Part shown: positions 27,573 through 39,559 of the stretch, in pieces
Numbering within the stretch: the first letter of the stretch is position 1
How the letters are laid out: the number at the start of each line of letters is the position of its first letter
Assembly: GCA_949358305.1 (NCBI GenBank)
Contig: OX442315.1
Coordinates: 27,554,427-27,618,426, forward strand
DNA: 64,000 nucleotides
Reading direction: 5' to 3'
Origin: Strigamia acuminata
Lineage: Eukaryota > Arthropoda > Chilopoda > Geophilomorpha > Linotaeniidae
Program-made: the position numbers and the translations under genes
The notes under the pieces: model-generated
What the model saw: only the letters and a program-made list of their open reading frames with translations
The model's database searches: none
What the model was told of the DNA's origin: nothing

Positions 27573-28372
27573 TCATGTGCAACAAGACTCATTCAATTTA
27601 ATTTTGTCAGTAATTTTAGGTGTTAATATGTCGTACGCTTCGTTTCCAAATAAACTTACTGATTGCCTTTTCCGCATCTCACGCTCTAATAGTTTATGCG
27701 CTAATGTGGTAAACATTTCATCAATTCCTTCACCTAAAACAAAACGAAAACATTAAAAAAAATAAGTTTAAAATCTATTTTCATACCGCGTTTAGCCGAA
27801 ACTTGGAAAATTAAATCGCAATTGTGGTGAGTTGCAAACTCCTCAACTTTCCTGTGATCCACCAAATTGCGTTTATCAGTTTTGTTCCCCACTAAAATTT
27901 TAATGGCTGAAAAAAAATTACAAATTAAAAAATAAAATCATTTCAATTTTAATAAAAATAAAAAAAAAGTATACCAGATTCGGAATACGTATTTGCATCT
28001 TCCACCCATTGTCCGAGACACGCTAACGAGTCAGGTTCATCGATGGAATAAACTAATAAACATGCGTTGGAATTTCGATAATAATTTTGGGTTACGGTCC
28101 GAAATTTTTCGGTCCCAGCTGTGTCCCATAAAACAGCCTAGAAAAGAAATACAATAAATTAAAACGTTAAAAAATATATTTCACGTTTTTACCGCAATTT
28201 TTGTATCTTCAAACTGCTTTATTTTGGTGCAACTATCAATCCCCGTTGTTGTTCTTCTGTAATCTTGGAAAGTGCCATCTCTATACCTTTGAAATATGGA
28301 AGTTTTACCCACGTTGATGTCTCCTAACAGCACAACTTTGAATGTAAAATCAACACTCGATTCTCCTGGCAT
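27573..28372 (-). CDS. atypical Rab-family small GTPase
   Basis: Four exons (28372-28193, 28137-27975, 27906-27787, 27733-27573) give 207 aa. G motifs: GDINVGKTS (G1), Thr in RRTTTG (G2), WDTAGTEKF (G3), NKTD (G4), SAK (G5). The G3 Gln normally needed for GTP hydrolysis is Thr (residue about 69). The C-terminus ends ESCCT, an XCCX-type prenylation site, so membrane attachment by geranylgeranylation is expected. The Rab family signature YYRNSNACLLVYSI is present. I cannot place it in a named Rab subgroup; it could be a lineage-specific Rab. It is divergent from EEPD1. Confidence 0.88.
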
Positions 28373-29840
28373 GAGTTGAAAGTCTAAACAGACTGAATTC
28401 TCAGCATTATAAAATAAATCTTTCGAAGATTATTCTCCGAATCTGCTTTAAACTCTTAAAATTAAGAATGACGTCACTGGCAATTATTTTGGTTACGTGT
28501 TGACTCAGGATTTATAAGCAGTCATCCATGATTCATCAGCTGTCTACTGCAGATTGCGAAATTAAAACCTATAAATTAAATATATATATATATTTATAAA
28601 TCTTTAAATATCATGGTGAGAAACATTGTTTCAATCATATTCGTGCAAACCAAAGAGCATTCGCCAATACGGTCTGAGATATCTAAGATTTGCACGCATA
28701 TCTCCGACTGCATTGTGCTATGAATCATACCTTTATCCAAGTCTTAGTTTATGCACTTATAAAAATCCACAATTTGTCCACAGCTGTGAAACTATAAGGA
28801 TTTCTGTAGATGGGTCTACGAAGAACCTGCAGGTGCTGCAGCCATAATCATAAACATTACGCGCAGTAACTCCCTCTGAGGAGTACAGTTGTAAACATTT
28901 ATTTTTTTATTTGTTAAAATTTCTCATATTTTAATTTTATTTTGTTAAAGGAATTACAATAGTTAGCTTTTAACATTTTTAAATAATTAAAAAAAATTAA
29001 TTTTGGCAATAGATGGAGATAGAATACAGTACGTTTATCATTATCTGAGATGCACTCTGGTGGGTGGTTTGACCGTGAGTACATGACGCTGAGTGGCTTG
29101 AAAAATAATCGGCCCGTGTGATCAAGTGCATTTGCACTGAGGCGAACTAAGGACAGATGAGAGGGCGGTAGATAGTTTGTTTATCATTCTGCTCATCGAT
29201 CGCGTGGAAATGTGAGCGGAAAATAGAGAATACAGGTACACCATGGGAAACAGATTTCGGCCTCAGGTAAATTCTATTTTTGTCTCTTAAAAAGGGAACA
29301 ACTGCGTAGATTTTATAGTAGACAGATAAGTTTAGATTGTCGTGGATCAAAGAATTTCTTGGTATTTAGGACAGAAAAACAAGCGATTAATACGAGTTTT
29401 TATGCGCCTTGCACCGACTTGCCTCTCTTCAAATTGTTCACATCTTTTACTATATTTTATCTCCATTTCATTAATAATTAACTATATCTAAACGTTTAAA
29501 GGTCAGTAAATGATGTCACGTAAATGATGTCATATAGTTTTTGTGCATTTCAAAATTAAACTTGATTAGATTAATGTAATGATACGTTAATAAAATTGTT
29601 TGCGTGCCGTCCACAATTCGATTTTAATTTTCAACGGCGGCTGGACCGGACCGTTGTATTCGATACTCACTCGTCGACCATCAGGTATACTGTTCAGGTT
29701 TACACAATAATTATATAATATTTTTGTGTAATGCAATTCAATTCAAATGTTAAAAGTTGAAATGTTTATTTATATATATTTTTTTTGTTTAATTTCCTGT
29801 TTTTTTCTTCTTTTTTATTTTTTAGGTCTGACTTTGAAAT
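28373..29840. promoter_or_regulatory. divergent region between Rab and EEPD1, with CRE and 5' UTR intron
   Basis: 1.47 kb without a supported gene. A perfect CRE (TGACGTCA) lies at 28469-28476 and a TATA-like TTTATAAG at about 28510. An EEPD1 5' UTR exon is likely to end at the donor GGCCTCAG|GTAAAT (about 29265) and join the acceptor TTTTTTAG at 29825; this would create a nine-codon upstream ORF (ATGGGAAACAGATTTCGG...) before the main start. A TA dinucleotide run lies near 28580. Confidence 0.45.
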
Positions 29841-32055
29841 ATGGGGCAAAATTCAAGTCGGCATTCTGTTGCGTCATCGTTACGTGGTCGAAAATCACAT
29901 AAACCCTTTCGCAAAAGAGGGCATAGTGACTTAAGTGCTGCTTTCAACATGATCGACGTTGATTTGTCCCACGATCAGCAATTGAATATCAACTTAGCAA
30001 CTGAAGAAGAGCTCATGACCCTGCCAGGAATTTCCAGACTCGTTGCCAAGAACATCATAGAATATAAGCAGACGATCGGGTCTTTTCGTAAAGTCGAAGA
30101 TTTAGCATTGGTGTCTGGTGTTGGAGCTTCCAAATTAGAACAACTCAGACCTGAGATTTGCGTCGTTACCAAAAGGAAGCCAAACGCGAGTTTGACGTCG
30201 TCTTTGAACGGTTCAACAGAATCCTTGACAAGTTCAGTCGCGTCGATGAACAGAAGTGTGAAATTGTCATCGCATAAAGTGATAAATGTAAATAAAGCGA
30301 ACGTTTTTCAATTGATGAGTATTCGTGGAGTCGATCAAGAACTTGCGGCTAATATTGTACATTATAGGGAGAAAAAAGGACATTTTAAAAGTTTAGACAC
30401 TTTGGTTAAAGTAAAGGGATTCTCAATAGGCCATCTGGGATTTTTACGGCACAGTCTGTCCATCGACATGAACTCGAATGCCGTCGAAGTCATCTCGCAA
30501 ACGCCGCAAAGGACGCCACAAGTTATACATAATCAAAGATTGCTTCATCAGAGATCACTTCGGACTACCTTACCTAAGCTTAATTCGACGCTATTCGATA
30601 AGAACGAGCTTTATGAATTGCTCTCTTCGAAGTCTTGTCGCCCGATTAATGAAGAAGTTTTCGGTTTTCGGCGGAACGGTAAAGCGGCGTTACGTTTGGC
30701 AACGTGGAATTTGCAGAATTTTACTCTTGATAAAGTCGACAATCAAGGAGTTAGAGAAGTTATCTGCAGAACTATTTTAGAAAATGGGTAAATTAATTTT
30801 ATAATAACTAAAGTACATGTATTTTGTTTTTTTAAATTTTTTTTCTTTCTCTCTCAGATTTAGTATAATAGCGTGTCAAGAATTGGGCGATAAGCAAGTT
30901 TTAGATAAGGTAAACAATTGTATTATTTTTTAAGAAATCAAAACTAATCTGCTTTGATTTGACATTAGATTTGTGCAGAATTGACAAATCCTTGCATTAC
31001 CAAAGTCCAGCAATGGTCCGGACATCGTGGTACGTGGGAATGCATCACTTCGGAAGCAATGGGCCAGTTACAAGGCGTAAGAATTTAAATTTCAAGATTG
31101 AAAGTTCAATTATACTTATAAATCCATTATTTGATTTAATTCACAGTCGAGCATGGAATATTGTGGGTTTTTGTACGACACTTCGAAAGGAATTGATTTT
31201 ATCGAGTCCGGATTACTACGTCCTATTACGAATCGCGAGAATGGAAATATCCCAAGAAGATCGTTTTGGGTGAATTTTCGAGTTGAGTATGAAGCTGCTA
31301 AGAAATAATTTTTATTTAATCAAACTCAAACAATGTTTTTTTTTTCTTCAATTTTTTTCAGCTTGACAAAGTCGACATAACCATTGTATGTGTTCATGCA
31401 CCAGCATTGAAATCAGTGAAAGGCGAGAGAAATCTCCTCGCAGTAGATGACACGTTAAATAATTTAAATTCATTAAAATTAAGTATGTCGTCAGTATTTT
31501 TTAAAAATATATATTTTCTCACGTTTTATTTATCATTATAATTTCTGTTTCTTAAAAGATGAAAATGTGATAGTTCTTGGTGATTTTGGCTTACCTCCAT
31601 TGGAACAAGGTGCTTTTAGGTTTTAAGCTAAAAATACAAATGTGATTTTAACGTACAATTTTATGTGCTAACAGATTTTAACTCACTAAGAGAAAACTTC
31701 TACACACATATCGTTCCTGTGGGCACATTTACAAACTCAAACACAAATTACGCTTTAGCAAAACACCACGACAACATCTGGATCAGCAAGTTTATCAGAA
31801 AATCTTTTACAAGTAAATATAAGATCGATTTAATGTTAAATATTTATGTGATGGTTGCTTACTTTTCGTGCAGGTCATTGGGGAATAGTGAGAGAAGGAT
31901 TGTCACATTTAGCGATTCCCAATGGTTGGACTTGGGGCGGATCTGCTAGCGATCACTGTCCGATTTGGGCAGAGTTTTATGTTCAGTTAGATAACGAGGA
32001 CCGTCCGTCATCTCCTCTTGTTAATGGCAGAATTAAAGAAGAAACAACTGCGTGA
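29841..32055 (+). CDS. EEPD1: endonuclease/exonuclease/phosphatase family domain protein 1 (EEPD1)
   Basis: In vertebrates a plasma-membrane-linked/nuclear structure-specific nuclease acting at stalled replication forks and in cholesterol efflux. The first coding exon (29841-30787) begins MGQNSSRHS, a likely N-myristoylation site. It holds two helix-hairpin-helix pairs (INLATEEELMTLPGISRLVA; INVKANV-like block ending KVKGFS), then the EEP fold starts (LATWNLQNF). Later exons (30858-30909, from 30969, and on to 32055) carry ACQELGD, CVHAPAL, ILGDFGLPP-like VLGDFGLPP, NIWISK and the terminal SDHCPIWAEF with the catalytic Asp-His. About seven exons, ~560 aa; human EEPD1 is 569. EEPD1 is not universal in insects, so it is informative for taxonomy. 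Confidence 0.93.
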
Positions 32056-32812
32056 TCGTAAAGTACGTCATTTAATCGTTAACAGCATGTGATCCCGAAT
32101 TTTGTTAATTAAGAAAATGAAAGATGTGTGGAAGGCATTTTACAAGATTCAAGATAATATTTAAGAGCTCATCACACGTGTTGCAATAAGTTTTATCCTT
32201 TTTTCTAGATAATTCCCCCCCCCTTCCCTTTTTTTTTAATATAAATAAGTGCCTTTTTGTAAAAGATTTTTTTCTTTTATGTTCGGAAAATGAAATCAAT
32301 AACATGTCAAATAATGTTAAATAAAAATAATACTAGAGATATTTATTATATTATACATAAAAATATATATATATACTAAAGAAAAATGTGTACATTGTTG
32401 TTTGTTTCATTAAAAATCAAAATCTGAAAAAACAAAGTGGTTTTATTGACTCCAGCATAAATCGTTGACCCTGTGTCAACACTTGAGTTTCATGCTTTCA
32501 ACAATATTTGCAATAAGCATGCGCAGTAAATTCAACCAATGACAAGCGAACGAAAAGTTATTCTCTCCGAGACAAATTTATCGCCTAAACTTTTAGCGAT
32601 TGGGACTCGGGCTTACTTATTAGAACTAAACTTTTATTTTATTTCTCTCTTATCAGAATTTGTGTAGATGAAATGTAGTTCTTAAAATCATTTCAATCTA
32701 CAATATTCTTCCCGTCATTAACTGACAAAATTTTTGCAAAAAATATTTTGGACCAACGAAAATGACGTTTTAAAGTGATGGGGAAGAGAAAGACAAAATT
32801 AAAAATAGCAAG
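32056..32812. other. intergenic: EEPD1 3' UTR and Mpv17-like promoter
   Basis: 757 bp. The left part holds 3' UTR with AATAAA-like signals (about 32,318) and a C/T-rich tract (32213-32237). I see no ORF or clear motif in the right part. Confidence 0.4.
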
Positions 32813-33566
32813 ATGAATATGAATTATTTTCGGCGAATTTTTGACGTTTATCCCATAACAAGAGGAATAGTAACATACGGGCTATCGTATCCCACATCTG
32901 ACCTCATATCTCAAGCCTTTTTGCGTCCTGAGCAACTCTCAGTTGATTGGAAAGAGGTTTTGAGGTTCGGTTTATTTGGAAGTTTGTGGGTTGCGCCAAC
33001 AGTTTACACATGGATTAAAGCTTCCAGTAAACTCTTCCCAGGCCAAACTTTACAAGATGCAGTGAAAAAAGCAATTTTGGAGCAATTCACTTACTGTCCT
33101 TTTGCCATTACCACATTTTATACCGGTTAGAAGTAATGCGTCAATTTGAAACAAAAATTACGAATTAATTTAATATTATTTCCTTCAGGTATGAATCTAC
33201 TGCAAGGTCATGATCTTAACCACGTGCAAAAAGAACTACGAGAGAAATTCTGGCCCACATATCAAGTAAAGTTTAAATTAATTATGAAATATATTTAATT
33301 ATTTATTTTTAATGCTGAGAAATTGATTTTTCAGACTGGAGCGCTATATTGGGTGTCCGTGCAAAGCGCTAATTTTGCTTTTATTAATGAGAAAAATCGT
33401 GTACCTGTGATGTCAGTTGCTTCTTTAATTTGGGGCACTTTCCTCAGTTACATGAAATACGAAAAGGTAAGTGATAAATAAAATGATAAGCGGACAATTC
33501 TAATGTTCTTATTGCTTTTAGACCTGTATGTGTGGTGATAAGTCAAGAAAGAGCAAAGATATTTAG
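32813..33566 (+). CDS. Mpv17-like membrane protein
   Basis: Mpv17/PMP22 family; inner mitochondrial or peroxisomal channel-like protein. Four exons (32813-33125, 33189-33265, 33335-33466, 33522-33566) give 188 aa. Seen are YGLSYPTSDLISQ after the N-terminal helix, LFGSLWVAPTVYTWIK (TM2), EQFTYCPFAITTFYTG (TM3), and the C-terminal FWPTYQTGALYWVSVQSANF block, with LIWGTFLSYMK as the last helix. A charged tail with MCGDKSRKSK follows. The layout fits Mpv17-like rather than Mpv17 proper. Its stop is 105 bp from the convergent CNG channel gene. Confidence 0.93.
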
Positions 33567-33671
33567 TGAAAAAGAACACCTATTTTATTAGGTAGTTTCT
33601 TACCGTTTATCATCGATAAGAATTTTTCAAATCAGTGTGTGAAATAACGATTACGAATATCGATTAAAGAA

Positions 33672-36600
33672 TTATAACTTGACTTTTTTGTTCATTTTAT
33701 CGTGTTTCGCTATCTCCATTTCGTCCACACGTCGTTCTTCATCACTACTGCATGATACAAGTGACAAAGTACTTGATGAATTGCTTTCGTAACTTTCGCT
33801 GTCAATTGCGTCTCTGATTTCCTCGATAGGGAAATATTGCGATCCATTGTTGTTGATACTATTATCTTCATTTGATAAAATTACCACCTTAAAAAAATAG
33901 GTTCGCATGATTTAATCTTAATGCAACACAGCGCTTGGTAATCCGGCGCTGTCAGAAAACCAACTTACGTTTGCGGGTACATCAATGTTGTTCGACTGTT
34001 TAAGCGAAGCGGCGGATTGTGACATCATCTGGTGAAAAAAACAACACTAAAATTGTGCGAATTGGTACTTGTGAGAAAGTTACTTACGTGCAGTACAGTC
34101 TGAGCCATGTGAGGCGCTTTTTTAGGATTTTCTATCACAAACGTACTCAGATTTTCGGAATTCTTATTCTCGCTTTGCTTTTGATGATTAGCATTCATTA
34201 GTTTTCTAATATTAAAACAAATCACTGGTTTATCTGACATTAAAAATGTTAAAACAATATTCAACCTGGCTTTATGATGGAGTATCTCTTCCGCACCCGG
34301 GAATTCTCTCACGGCTTCTTGCAGACACCGTTTGTCTAGCACAAACATGTCCGAAAAACCCTTCGATCTAACATCTGCGTTTCGACGATTACCGCCAGCC
34401 AAAGCTAACAGACTAACCGGACAAACCAATTAAAATTATAACAAAAAATAAATAAAAATAAATACCAGAATTTAGTTTACCTAACTTCCCCAAACACACT
34501 ACCCTCTCCTAGAGTTGCCAGCACAGTGTCTCCCTTTGGGCCACCCAAAACTTGAATTTGTCCGCTGTTTACAATATACATTTCAGTCCCAACATCGCCC
34601 TGAAAGTAATTTTTTTAAAGTCGTTTATATCAGAAATTCACACACATCTAATTACCTTTTTGCATATGTAATCACCTGGTAGGAATAGCATCGGTTTCAA
34701 CTTAAGAACCAATTCCTTGAGTAGTTCTGTTTCTAAACCCTGAAAGGAAAAAAATTGATTTTGAGTACATTTAAAATTGCAATAACTACATCTGCCAGGC
34801 GTACCCTGAAAAGTTGAACTTTCTTTAATGTGTTAAAATGAATATACAAAGCCAAATCTGATTTCATTTTTTTTGGTAATTGATTCAGGACGACTTCTTC
34901 ATCTAATTATCAACGATTGAATAATTACCTCGAATGTTCAGTATGCTTATTATTTTATTTTGTTTATTTCACCTATTCCCTTGTTTTCCTGCCAATTGTA
35001 CTCGAACCAAATATTAATTCGTTCTTGAAGCTCAAGTGGAATATTCATATGGTGCATGTAAGCGTGAACACGATCTATACGTTGCCTGTAATCTTGTTTG
35101 ACCTGGCTTGCAAGACTGAGAATGTCTTTTATCTATTTAGAGTACGTAATTAAATATTAAGCTTACCGTAAATACCCACTACATTTATTTATTCTATTTA
35201 TTTTAAATTACCTGACCAATCAATATTGCAAATATGAAAACTCCTGCTAACCAACTGAATGTCATGAAGAGATATTCATCTTGTTCCGTAGGTTTAGGGT
35301 TTTTACCTATTGATGTTGCTGCTTTCACGGCGAATAGGTAACAGCGGACATAACTGAAATCAATCGATCAATCGATCAATCAATTAATTAATTAATTCAG
35401 TAAAAAAGGAAATAAAAAGAACAATTTTACGCATTGCCAACACCGTCATAAGTCCAAGAATTTCTCCCTAGTCCTTTGTAGTCCGAGAAAGCATAGTATG
35501 CACAGGCGATTAAGTGATTTATGTACAACATATACGAAAAAATGCGAATAATCCTGAAATTATAAAACGGAGCATAAAATGCGAGTGGTAAATCGCAGAG
35601 CTTGAACATATTTTACCTAACAATATAAGGATTTTTTGCTTTTCTATCCCACTTATTAAATAAATCCCAAAATACTTGTACTTTTAACATCCGTGGAAAA
35701 CGCAATAGGGGATTAACACCAACATAAAAATAGAGCAAATCCAACGGAGTGAGTGACAGAGCATCAAACTAAAACGAATTTGATCGATGATTAAGAGAAT
35801 TTATAAATTCATATTCTATATCTATTTTTTTCTTACCACAAACAATGTGCTTTTAACATAGTGAATTGGTATATCAGTCAAATCTTTCTACAGTAATGAA
35901 AAAAATTTGAAAAAATGTAAAATTACGATAATTATTTGGTACCAACAACATTATAACATTACCACTATAAGTCCTTTAACTATTAATTTAACTCTGAGCT
36001 TCACTAATATATCAGCAAAGTAAAAAGCATCAGCTATGTAATCAGCCAACAACCAATACTTGAGGTTTTCGGAAGTTTGATAAGGGAAAACAACTCTCAG
36101 CAAGATGCCAACAGAATTATAACAAAAACAAACAAGAACAAGAACTTGCCAACTCATATAAAACCAACCTGCAATAAATTAAAATTAAAATTTTAAAATA
36201 TTGATTTCTTCTTATAACACCGGTTGTTACCTTGAGAATTCAGAGGTCTGTGAAACCAATGAAAACATTTGCTGAATTTTACACTTACTGGCCCAGAAAT
36301 TGAAAAGGGAGTGCTCAATCTTGATGATAAATCAAAAGGAGCAGTCTTTTCAAAAATAGAATTTTCCCGGCTGCGGAAATCAGGCTCCTTACCATCATCG
36401 TCATCATCTTTATCATCATTTTCCCTCTCTATATCCCAGAAAGGAATAACAAAATTGCTAGTTTGCCAAATTTCGTACCTATTTATCTATTCTATAGGAT
36501 GCTTTACCATGAACTGGAGATTCAAATGGATCTGGGGTTATTGGTCTCGTTATCATCTCCTTTGCTCGTTCAGTGCGGGCAGACAAAGCCTTTACTAAAT

Positions 36601-36871
36601 TGTTAATTCTTCTCTGCACCATCTGATTTTTTAATCCTTCAGATCTGAAAAAAAAGTTCATCCTTTTAATTTAATGTACGAGTTATCTGCAGCACTTCAA
36701 AATATTAATTTAAAAGATGACAGGTGTAGATTAATCATTTTATACCTATCTAGATTAATTAATTCCAGAATTGAATAAACAAATTTATTATTTTTTAATC
36801 TATACTCACGTGTCCGGCATTGAACTTATCAAATCCATATTTTGTCTTTGACTGTTTTCGATGTTTTCCAT
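33672..36871 (-). CDS. cyclic nucleotide-gated cation channel, beta/CNGL-like
   Basis: Probably a modulatory subunit of a cGMP/cAMP-gated cation channel. It starts [10 protein letters not shown] (36871) with a hydrophilic N-terminus, then TM segments in order: S1 [20 protein letters not shown]2 [15 protein letters not shown]4-like basic segment, S5 [19 protein letters not shown], pore [19 protein letters not shown]6 [17 protein letters not shown]. The C-linker ([14 protein letters not shown]) and the CNBD ([20 protein letters not shown] ... VFGEVSLL ... GNRRNADV) follow. The pore lacks the Glu of CNGA filters, as in CNG beta and CNGL subunits. In the CNBD the Thr after RR is Asn. About 15 exons, roughly 700 aa. 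Acidic-then-basic C-terminus. Confidence 0.9.
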
Positions 36872-37624
36872 TTAGTATTATGAAATATAACCTACGAAGT
36901 TCGTAAAATGTGAATTAACTTGGTTTATAAGTGCGTAAATTAGACATTTTTTACTTACTTGTTACGTCTTCAACGGTACTGGACCTAATGAGCCACAACA
37001 CAAATCAATTATGTTTGAGTCGAGCATGCTAATCAATCAAGCACGAAAAAGGATTTTGTTTTTAATCATCTTAATGGTTTGCTGCATGCAGCGAGAATAC
37101 TTTTAGGTGAAACGAAATGAATCGATGAAGAAATAGATTAGTAATTTTTATTAAAGAATACATTCCTTTTAAAATTTACAATTGAAATTAAAATTTTTAA
37201 ATTTGTTGTTAAAAATGAAATTAAGCGTTTTGAATTGCATGCAATGAAAATTGAAGGAAAGAAGGCGTTTTGTATAAAATATCTACACTTTTATGTTTGC
37301 AAACACGATTTAAGCACTAAAAATGAGTATATACAATAATTAAATTTATTAAACTTTATAACATTTAAAAATAATTAAACCACTCGTTTCCTTACAAATA
37401 TATAACTTAAAAATTTCCGCAAATTTGAAAATAAATTCGCTGCGCAATTTTCCATAATTGAAAATTTCAATGCCACGTTAAACATGAAAAAACAAAAAAA
37501 AGCAAACACAAAATTGCATCTATTTATAAATTATCCATAGTAAAATACTTGAAAAATTTAAAAACCGATTTTTGTAAAATACTTGTTTTTAAAACTATTT
37601 CATATATATAATTGTTTGTATAAT
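36872..37624. other. intergenic: CNG channel promoter / E2F 3' UTR
   Basis: 753 bp, AT-rich. The left part is presumably promoter and 5' UTR of the CNG gene. A 3' UTR of the E2F gene occupies the right part. No ORF or repeat that I can support. Confidence 0.4.
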
Positions 37625-39266
37625 TCACGAAGTAAGCATTGGAACGTCAAAAAGATCACAAACTCCTTCCGTTTCATCTAAATTGTAATAATAATCTCGG
37701 TCACTCGGTGGCGGGCTTAATGACACGAGTGGAGAAAACACTAAATTCAAAAATAACAATGTTAATTCTCTCATATGAAACGACATTTCAACAAACATTT
37801 CTTACTTGCTGATGCCATCAAATCGTCAATAAGCGCTGAATCAACCCCGCAATCTAAGATATTACAAAATTAAAACGTTTTTTCCTCCATTTTTACTACG
37901 ATAATATTTTACCTTTATCCGGTTCAAAAAATTCTATTTGCCCAGTTTCATTTGTACTTTCATTGTCTTGTTTACCTTTAAAAATTAATAAATAAAAATA
38001 AATTATAATTTAATCGGCAAAAAAAACTGAATTAAAATCTATTATTTACTCTGCGCAATCTGTGGGGAGTCTTCAATCACTTCAACTTTATTTTTACTTT
38101 TAGTTGTCGTAGCTATAGCTGCTTGTTGAGCGGCTTTTCTCGGCGACATGCGCCGCGGCGGAGGATTTGCGACTTCGGTCGCGAGGCTCGCCGCCTGCGA
38201 TTGTTTTTGTGCCGCCTTTGAATTCTTCACCGCAGTGGTGTTTTTAGCTTGAGCCGCCTTTGCACTTCGGGTTAGAGGTACGTTTTCCTTAGCAGGTGTT
38301 TTTTTCTATAAAATCAATCAAAACATTGGCCCTTTTTCAAACCTCACTGTGCCAAACAATATACCAATTCAGGTATTTTTTCGATTGGTTTCATAATGTC
38401 GACAGGCGGTGGTACCTGGATGACTATGGGACTTCCAGTTTCAGTTTCCTGATTAACTAATAGCACGTAAATGGGTCCGGCCTTGCTTTTCAGATGTATT
38501 TGATATCGTTTCTTTTGTCCGGTTAACTTTAAAAGATACAAAGAAAATTCAGCAAAGAAAAAAGAAAAAAACGAGCAATCTTTTATTAATTTATGAACGA
38601 ACTTCTGGTTGAGGTACTTCGAGACTCGTTGATGAAGGTGCCTGGAAAGTAAGCATCGTTTCTCCAGCAAAACAGTTACAGATATCCTCGTGATTGACGT
38701 AAGTATGGTGATAATTTGAAATATCTTCCGTCACGTTTTTAATGCTCTGTTGAACCCACGATTTGTGCATGTCTAACTCCTGTTCCTTTTTCTCCAAATC
38801 CTCGATCTCTTCCTTCAAGGTAACAAGGCGATCCGATATTTCCCTAGTGTTGCAACCAGGTCCTGCACCCCTGAATAAAGAACCACGTGATAAATCGTAT
38901 GAAAAATCCAATAATTCGAGAAAATTTATACGTACTTCCATTGAATGCTATTTTTGGATTTTTTTTCTATTAACCCAATTCCTTCTAATACATTGGTTAT
39001 GTCATAAATTCTTCTTTTCTGACGCACGGCTAAAGTGTCGGCTGCCTATGAGGAAAAAGTGACCAGTACTGTAGCGTTACTTCAAAAAATTATTTCCAAA
39101 AATGACTGCTGTTTTTCATTTTTTTACACGAAAAAGCATGAACAATACAACTTACAACTTTTAAATCTAGTACTCCATCTTTAGCTTCTTGCAAAAGCGT
39201 TACAAATTTTGTTGTAAGCAATCCCAAGCTTTTCTCATGCCTACTTGGGGTGCTTGTTTCAGCCAT
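37625..39266 (-). CDS. E2F transcription factor, E2F4/5-like
   Basis: Binds DNA with a DP partner and is controlled by retinoblastoma-family proteins; cell-cycle genes are the typical targets. The start at 39266 ([16 protein letters not shown]) leads directly into the winged-helix domain, with [19 protein letters not shown] as the recognition signature. A heptad leucine-rich dimerisation region ([18 protein letters not shown]) and marked box ([12 protein letters not shown]-like [20 protein letters not shown]) follow. The linker is Ala/Ser/Lys-rich with [10 protein letters not shown]. The C-terminal VCDLFDVPM is the pocket-protein-binding motif. The short N-terminus without a cyclin A site makes it E2F4/5 type. 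It shares a 293-bp promoter with Nup93. Confidence 0.93.
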
Positions 39267-39559
39267 GTTTGTTGACCGTTAAAAATTAAATGAAAATAAA
39301 CCTTTTCGCGTTAAAAAAGAAAAAATTAAACTTACGTTTTAATAGAGATTTAACTTAGTATTGCCTTAAAATGTATTAATAAATAAAAATACTTTCCTCA
39401 GTAAATTTATTAATTAAAATTTAAAAAATAAAAACTCTTCCGGTAAGTTAGCACGGTGACCAAAGTGGCGCTGCAGTCATTTGGCGGGTACCTTGGGGTT
39501 AATAAGCGAGTTTCACATCAGCTTTCTTGAAAAGTATCAGCACAAAGTGTCAGCTCAAA
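39267..39559. promoter_or_regulatory. shared E2F / Nup93 promoter with E2F site
   Basis: A 293-bp divergent promoter. TTTGGCGGG at 39480-39488 matches the E2F consensus core and lies 71-79 bp upstream of the Nup93 start. TGGCGCTGCAG just left of it may be a second, weaker site. No TATA box is evident. Confidence 0.6.
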
